Assembly (NCBI GenBank): GCA_017305195.1
Contig: JAFKMU010000035.1
Span: forward strand, 1-64,000
Length of the DNA stretch: 64,000 nt
Origin: Verrucomicrobiota bacterium
GTDB taxonomy: Bacteria > Verrucomicrobiota > Verrucomicrobiia > Chthoniobacterales > Terrimicrobiaceae
Direction: 5' to 3'
Shown here piece after piece: positions 60,811-64,000 of this stretch. The position numbers were made by a program, and so were the translations under genes. The notes below the pieces were generated by a model, which had not been told where the DNA came from, did no database searches, and saw only the letters and a program-made list of their open reading frames with translations. Every line of letters begins with the position of its first letter. Within the stretch, counting starts at the first letter, position 1.

Positions 60811-62132
60811 TTTCCGATGCAAAAGGTGCTGAAAATTTCCCCGAGGATTTCCTCGGTGTCGGCGAGTCCGACGACCTCGCCCACGGCCTGCAGGGCCTCG
60901 CGGAGCGGCAGGGCGACCAGCTCGGGATCGCGCCCGGCGGCGAGATCGTCCGTGGCCTGGGCCAGCGCCTTTTGGGCTCGGACGAGGCAGCTCTGGTGCC
61001 GGGCGTTGATGGCCGCGAGGGTGGGGGATTCGACATTTGCCCCCCGTGTGCGGGCCACGATGGCGTCGACCAGGTCGCGTATGCCCTCACCCGTGGTGCA
61101 GGAAACCGGCTGGGCTTGGACGGGAAAGCCGTCGCGGCTGGCGAGGAGGTCGACTTTGTTGAAAACGACCAGCTCGTTTTCCGTGCCGGTAAGGTCGCTG
61201 GTTTCCGTCGCGTCGATCACGCGCACGATCACGTCGGCGTTTTCCATGGCGCGGCGGGCGCGCTCGACGCCTTCACGCTCGATTACATCATCCGTCTCGC
61301 GCAGGCCCGCCGTGTCCGTAATGCGGAAGGGCAGACCATGCAGGCTGGCGAATTCCTCGATCGTGTCACGCGTCGTGCCGGGAATCGCACTCACGATGGC
61401 GCGTTCAAAGCCGAGGAGACGGTTAAGCAGACTGGATTTCCCGGCATTCGGCGCGCCGCAGAGCACGAGGCGCACGCCTTCGCGCAGGATGCGGCCCTCT
61501 TCCGCCGTGTCGAGCAGGGCGGTGATGCGCTCCTGGATCGTGGTAATGTCGCGGAGCAAATCGGCGCCCACATGCGGGTCGATTCCCTCCTCGGGAAAGT
61601 CAATATACGCCTCGAGGTGCGCCACCACGGCGAGCACCCGGGCGCGAATGGCCTCGATCTCGTCGCCGAGACGGCCGCGCAGTTGCTCCTGCGCCGCCTT
61701 GAGGGCGCGGGGTGTGCTGGCGCGGATCACGTCCATCACGGCCTCGGCCTGGGTGAGGTCCATCTTGCCATTGATAAAGGCGCGTTGGGTGAACTCCCCC
61801 GGCTCCGCCGCGCGCGCACCGGCCTCCAGCACCGCCTCGTACAGGCGGGAACTGACCAGCGCGCCGCCGTGGCCGTGAATCTCGGCCATGTTTTCCCCAG
61901 TATAGCTGCGGGGCGCGGCAAAGACGGCGAGCAGGCCCTCGTCGAGCTTTTCTCCGTCGCGATGAAATGAGCCGAAATGCAGTACGCGCTCGGCGAGCGC
62001 GGCTCCGGCCTTGCGCGGGCGGAAAATGCTCTCCGCCACGCGAATGGCGTCCGGCCCCGAGACACGGATCACCGCGATGGCTCCCTCTCCGGGAGGCGTC
62101 GAGATCGCGGCGATGGTGTCCTCGGCCAGCAC
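60807..62132 (-). CDS. mnmE: tRNA uridine-5-carboxymethylaminomethyl modification GTPase MnmE
   Basis: The 441-residue GTPase works with MnmG on wobble U34 of tRNA. The formyl-THF-binding N-terminus is DTIAAISTPPGEGAIAVIR. The G domain has GAPNAGKSSLLNRL, the G2 threonines in GTTRDT, DTAGLRET and NKVD. The C-terminus ends FCIGK, with the invariant Cys. The usual mnmG/parA neighbourhood is missing. Confidence 0.97.
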   Translation of the reverse strand: MLAEDTIAAISTPPGEGAIAVIRVSGPDAIRVAESIFRPRKAGAALAERVLHFGSFHRDGEKLDEGLLAVFAAPRSYTGENMAEIHGHGGALVSSRLYEAVLEAGARAAEPGEFTQRAFINGKMDLTQAEAVMDVIRASTPRALKAAQEQLRGRLGDEIEAIRARVLAVVAHLEAYIDFPEEGIDPHVGADLLRDITTIQERITALLDTAEEGRILREGVRLVLCGAPNAGKSSLLNRLLGFERAIVSAIPGTTRDTIEEFASLHGLPFRITDTAGLRETDDVIEREGVERARRAMENADVIVRVIDATETSDLTGTENELVVFNKVDLLASRDGFPVQAQPVSCTTGEGIRDLVDAIVARTRGANVESPTLAAINARHQSCLVRAQKALAQATDDLAAGRDPELVALPLREALQAVGEVVGLADTEEILGEIFSTFCIGK

Positions 62133-62133
62133 G

Positions 62134-63255
62134 TCAGGCGTTCGCCAGTTGCTTCTGCGCGAGCTGTCCCTGGGCGGCGAGGTTTTTCAACTCCGCGATG
62201 AACCGCTCGTTCTGCTCCTTCGTGCCGACAGAGACACGCACCCACTCGGGCAGCTTGTAGCTGCGCATGGCGCGCACGATGATGCCCTTGCGCAGGAGCG
62301 CCTGGAAAACCGCGTCGCCATCGCCCACGCGCACGAGGACGAAATTCGCAAAGCTCGGCACGTACTCCAGCCCGAGCTTTTCAAACTCGTCCTGGAAATA
62401 CGCCCGCCCCTCGTGGGTCAGTTCGCGGGTGCGGCGCATGTGATCGTCGTCGCGCAATCCGGCCTCCGCTCCCGCCTGGGCGATGCCATTGGCATTGAAC
62501 GGCTGGCGGGTCTTTTGCAGGACCTCCGCGACTTCCTTCGGCGCGAGGCCGTAGCCGATGCGGAGATTGGCGAGACCCTGGATCTTGGAAAACGTGCGCA
62601 TCACCACGACATGGCGGCCCTCGCGGACGTACTTCAGGACGTCCGGCGGATTGTCGACAAACTCGTAGTACGCCTCGTCAAAGATCACCAGCACGTGATC
62701 CGGCACCTTGGCCATGAAGCGGTCGATCGCTTCCTGGCCGACCATCGTGCCGGTCGGATTGTTCGGATTCGTGATGAAAATCTGGCGTGTGCGCGGTGTG
62801 ATCGCCGCCGCCATGGCGTCGAGGTCGTGGGTGTAGCCGGGGTCTGGCACCTCGACCGAACGCGCGCCGAAGAGCTGCGACATCAGGCTGTAGACCGCAA
62901 AGGCGTGGCGCGCCGTGATCACCTCGTCGCCGGGACGCAGGAAAGCGTGGCCGATGAATTCGATGATCTCGTTCGAGCCATTGCCGAGAACGACATTGGA
63001 GCGGTCCAGGCCGAGCTTGTCGGCGATGGCCCCGCGCAGCGCCCAGCCGCCGCCATCCGGGTAGAAATGGGCGCGTTCCAGCGCGTCGCGCATGGCGTCG
63101 AGCGCCTTGGGCGAGGGGCCGAGCGGATTCTCGTTCGAGGCGAGTTTGATGATATCGGAGGGTTGCAAGCCCATCTCGCGCGCCAGTTCCTCCACCGGCT
63201 TGCCGGGTTCGTAGGCGACGAGCTTCAACACATGCTCATGGGCGGTATTCCACAT
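62134..63255 (-). CDS. hisC: Histidinol-phosphate aminotransferase HisC
   Basis: The 373-residue PLP enzyme transaminates imidazole-acetol phosphate in histidine synthesis. LASNENPLGPSPKAL is the family N-terminus, with FITNPNNPTGT, DEAYYEF and the PLP lysine in RTFSKIQGLANLRIGYG. The ATG at 63255 is taken; a GTG at 63267 in frame is also possible. It is 1 nt from the mnmE start, so hisC, mnmE and pyrD form one transcription unit. Confidence 0.94.
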   Translation of the reverse strand: MWNTAHEHVLKLVAYEPGKPVEELAREMGLQPSDIIKLASNENPLGPSPKALDAMRDALERAHFYPDGGGWALRGAIADKLGLDRSNVVLGNGSNEIIEFIGHAFLRPGDEVITARHAFAVYSLMSQLFGARSVEVPDPGYTHDLDAMAAAITPRTRQIFITNPNNPTGTMVGQEAIDRFMAKVPDHVLVIFDEAYYEFVDNPPDVLKYVREGRHVVVMRTFSKIQGLANLRIGYGLAPKEVAEVLQKTRQPFNANGIAQAGAEAGLRDDDHMRRTRELTHEGRAYFQDEFEKLGLEYVPSFANFVLVRVGDGDAVFQALLRKGIIVRAMRSYKLPEWVRVSVGTKEQNERFIAELKNLAAQGQLAQKQLANA

Positions 63256-63300
63256 ACAAAACTTCACATTACGGGGCGGCGGGGTAATTTACCAGCGCTG

Positions 63301-63741
63301 ATGAAAATCGCCGTCATCGCCGATACCCACGGAAAATTCCCCGCCCACGTCGCCGAGGCCATCTCCGCCGCCGACGAAATCTGGCATCTGGGGGATTTTT
63401 GCGACCTCAATGCCCTCAACGCGGTCAAGGAACTCGGCCGCCCCTTCTACGGTGTGCTGGGCAACAACGACTACACGCTCGACCTCCCGGAAAAGCTCCT
63501 CCTCGAGCGCCATGGCCGCACCTTTCTGCTCATCCACATCCCGCCCGCCCCGGCCCGCATCGGCGGAGCGGATTTCCTCCTCCACGGCCACACCCACGTG
63601 CCCCGCGACGAAATGGTGAATACCACCCGAGTCCTCAACCCCGGCACCATCGGCAAGCCCAACCACGGAGCCCCCTGCTCCTGGGCATGGCTGACCGTCC
63701 TCGACGACGGCTCGATCGAGTGGGAGGTTTTGCTGGTTTAG
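63301..63741 (+). CDS. Metallophosphoesterase, MJ0936/YfcE family
   Basis: The 146-residue protein has all metal-site motifs of the calcineurin-like fold: D-x-H in ADTHGKFP, GDxxD in LGDFCDLNA, GNND, and H-x-H in LLHGHTHVPRD. Family members are phosphodiesterases of broad specificity, some manganese dependent. It is divergent from hisC by 45 nt and short but complete. The natural substrate is unknown. Confidence 0.93.
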   Translation: MKIAVIADTHGKFPAHVAEAISAADEIWHLGDFCDLNALNAVKELGRPFYGVLGNNDYTLDLPEKLLLERHGRTFLLIHIPPAPARIGGADFLLHGHTHVPRDEMVNTTRVLNPGTIGKPNHGAPCSWAWLTVLDDGSIEWEVLLV

Positions 63742-63765
63742 GCGGAATATCGCCGCACGAGAGCT

Positions 63766-63873
63766 GTAGGGGTGGCGTCCCGCCGCCCCGCTCGCAGGGC
63801 CGACTGAAAATAATAGGTCGCGAAGAGAGGATTTTTCACTCGACCGCGCAGGCCAGCGGGACGCTGGCCCTAC
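63766..63873. repeat. REP-like inverted pair of GC-rich palindromes
   Basis: The first unit (63766-63789) has imperfect arms ggggtggcg and cgccgcccc around tcc. The second (63851-63869) has perfect arms ggccagcg and cgctggcc around gga. Read on the opposite strand the second begins gtagggccagcgtcccgc, which parallels the first, gtaggggtggcgtcccgc. They lie inverted about 60 nt apart between the phosphoesterase gene and the truncated gene at the right edge. Confidence 0.7.
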
Positions 63874-63883
63874 CTCGTTGCGG

Positions 63884-64000
63884 TTAGGCGGGCATCTTGT
63901 CCTGGTCGATGCAGATCCAGTTCTCGTCCTCGTACATCTTTGCGACGGCTGAGCTGTCCTCGATGATCACGTGGATGCGCTGGAGGTGATCGATATCCAC
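63884..64000 (-). CDS. C-terminal fragment of an unidentified gene (window edge)
   Basis: From the right edge, the minus strand reads in frame to a TAA at 63884-63886, giving 38 residues: VDIDHLQRIHVIIEDSSAVA, then an acidic/aromatic end with DENWICIDQDKMPA. The rest of the gene lies beyond the window. It has no recognisable domain, and only the intact reading frame supports it. Confidence 0.5.
   Translation of the reverse strand: MDIDHLQRIHVIIEDSSAVAKMYEDENWICIDQDKMPA

Overview
This is a GC-rich bacterial chromosome segment with densely packed housekeeping genes. Gene order and protein style suggest Verrucomicrobiota, probably a Spartobacteria/Terrimicrobium-like organism. Supporting features are scattered rather than operonic his and pyr genes, a long-form HisG, the futalosine menaquinone gene mqnD, a 34-residue AURKAIP1/COX24 (mS38/bS22-like) protein, many start codons without a clear Shine-Dalgarno, and small lipoproteins squeezed between core genes. 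There is no rRNA or tRNA in the window to prove the assignment, so it is an inference.

Layout. 1-0.9 kb: the tail of an IS5-type transposase abuts a zincin-like gene. 1.1-7.4 kb (minus strand): fbaB-type aldolase, membrane glycosyltransferase, TPR protein, beta-lactamase-fold hydrolase, rplI, dnaB. 7.5-11.3 kb: yebC, a GxxExxY (PD-(D/E)XK-like) gene, ffh-rpsP-khpA and a tiny lipoprotein. This part carries a family of 9-nt-periodic dispersed repeats. 11.3-16 kb: maf, ruvX-truA, an STN/secretin-like periplasmic protein, a PGRP-type amidase, a TIGR01777 epimerase. 16-23.4 kb (minus): Ser/Thr kinase, ClpX-like unfoldase with a duplicated C-terminal domain, degenerate cyclase-homology protein, recR, lipA, rlmH, PAS protein. 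23.5-31.3 kb (plus): rluD, tolC-like, thiG, mutS, clcA-like, SDR. 31.3-38.3 kb: orphan HPt, aat, lipoprotein, guaA-coaD-DUF177-rpmF, plsX-fabH, tatD. 38.3-47.6 kb: a complete Wsp-type chemosensory operon followed by yajQ. 47.6-63.7 kb: pyrF/ispE, an OmpA-like-glnD-FtsX-permease operon, DUF2062, hisG, COX24 protein, TPR protein, mqnD, pyrD-mnmE-hisC, phosphodiesterase. A REP-like inverted pair and a truncated gene close the window.

Most notable. (1) The Wsp-like operon keeps the canonical A-B-C-D-E-F order, but the last gene joins a WspR-like receiver to a histidine kinase and a second receiver in place of the GGDEF diguanylate cyclase. A yajQ gene, a family with reported c-di-GMP binders, follows 4 nt later. 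(2) The GxxExxY gene has RecB/Cas4-like D, ExK and QxxxY motifs and sits between inverted copies of a 9-nt-period repeat. Nine copies lie in the first 11.3 kb, mostly in 3' UTRs in sense orientation. This may be an uncharacterised repeat-nuclease system. (3) A kinase / ClpX-like / degenerate cyclase cassette links signalling to proteolysis.
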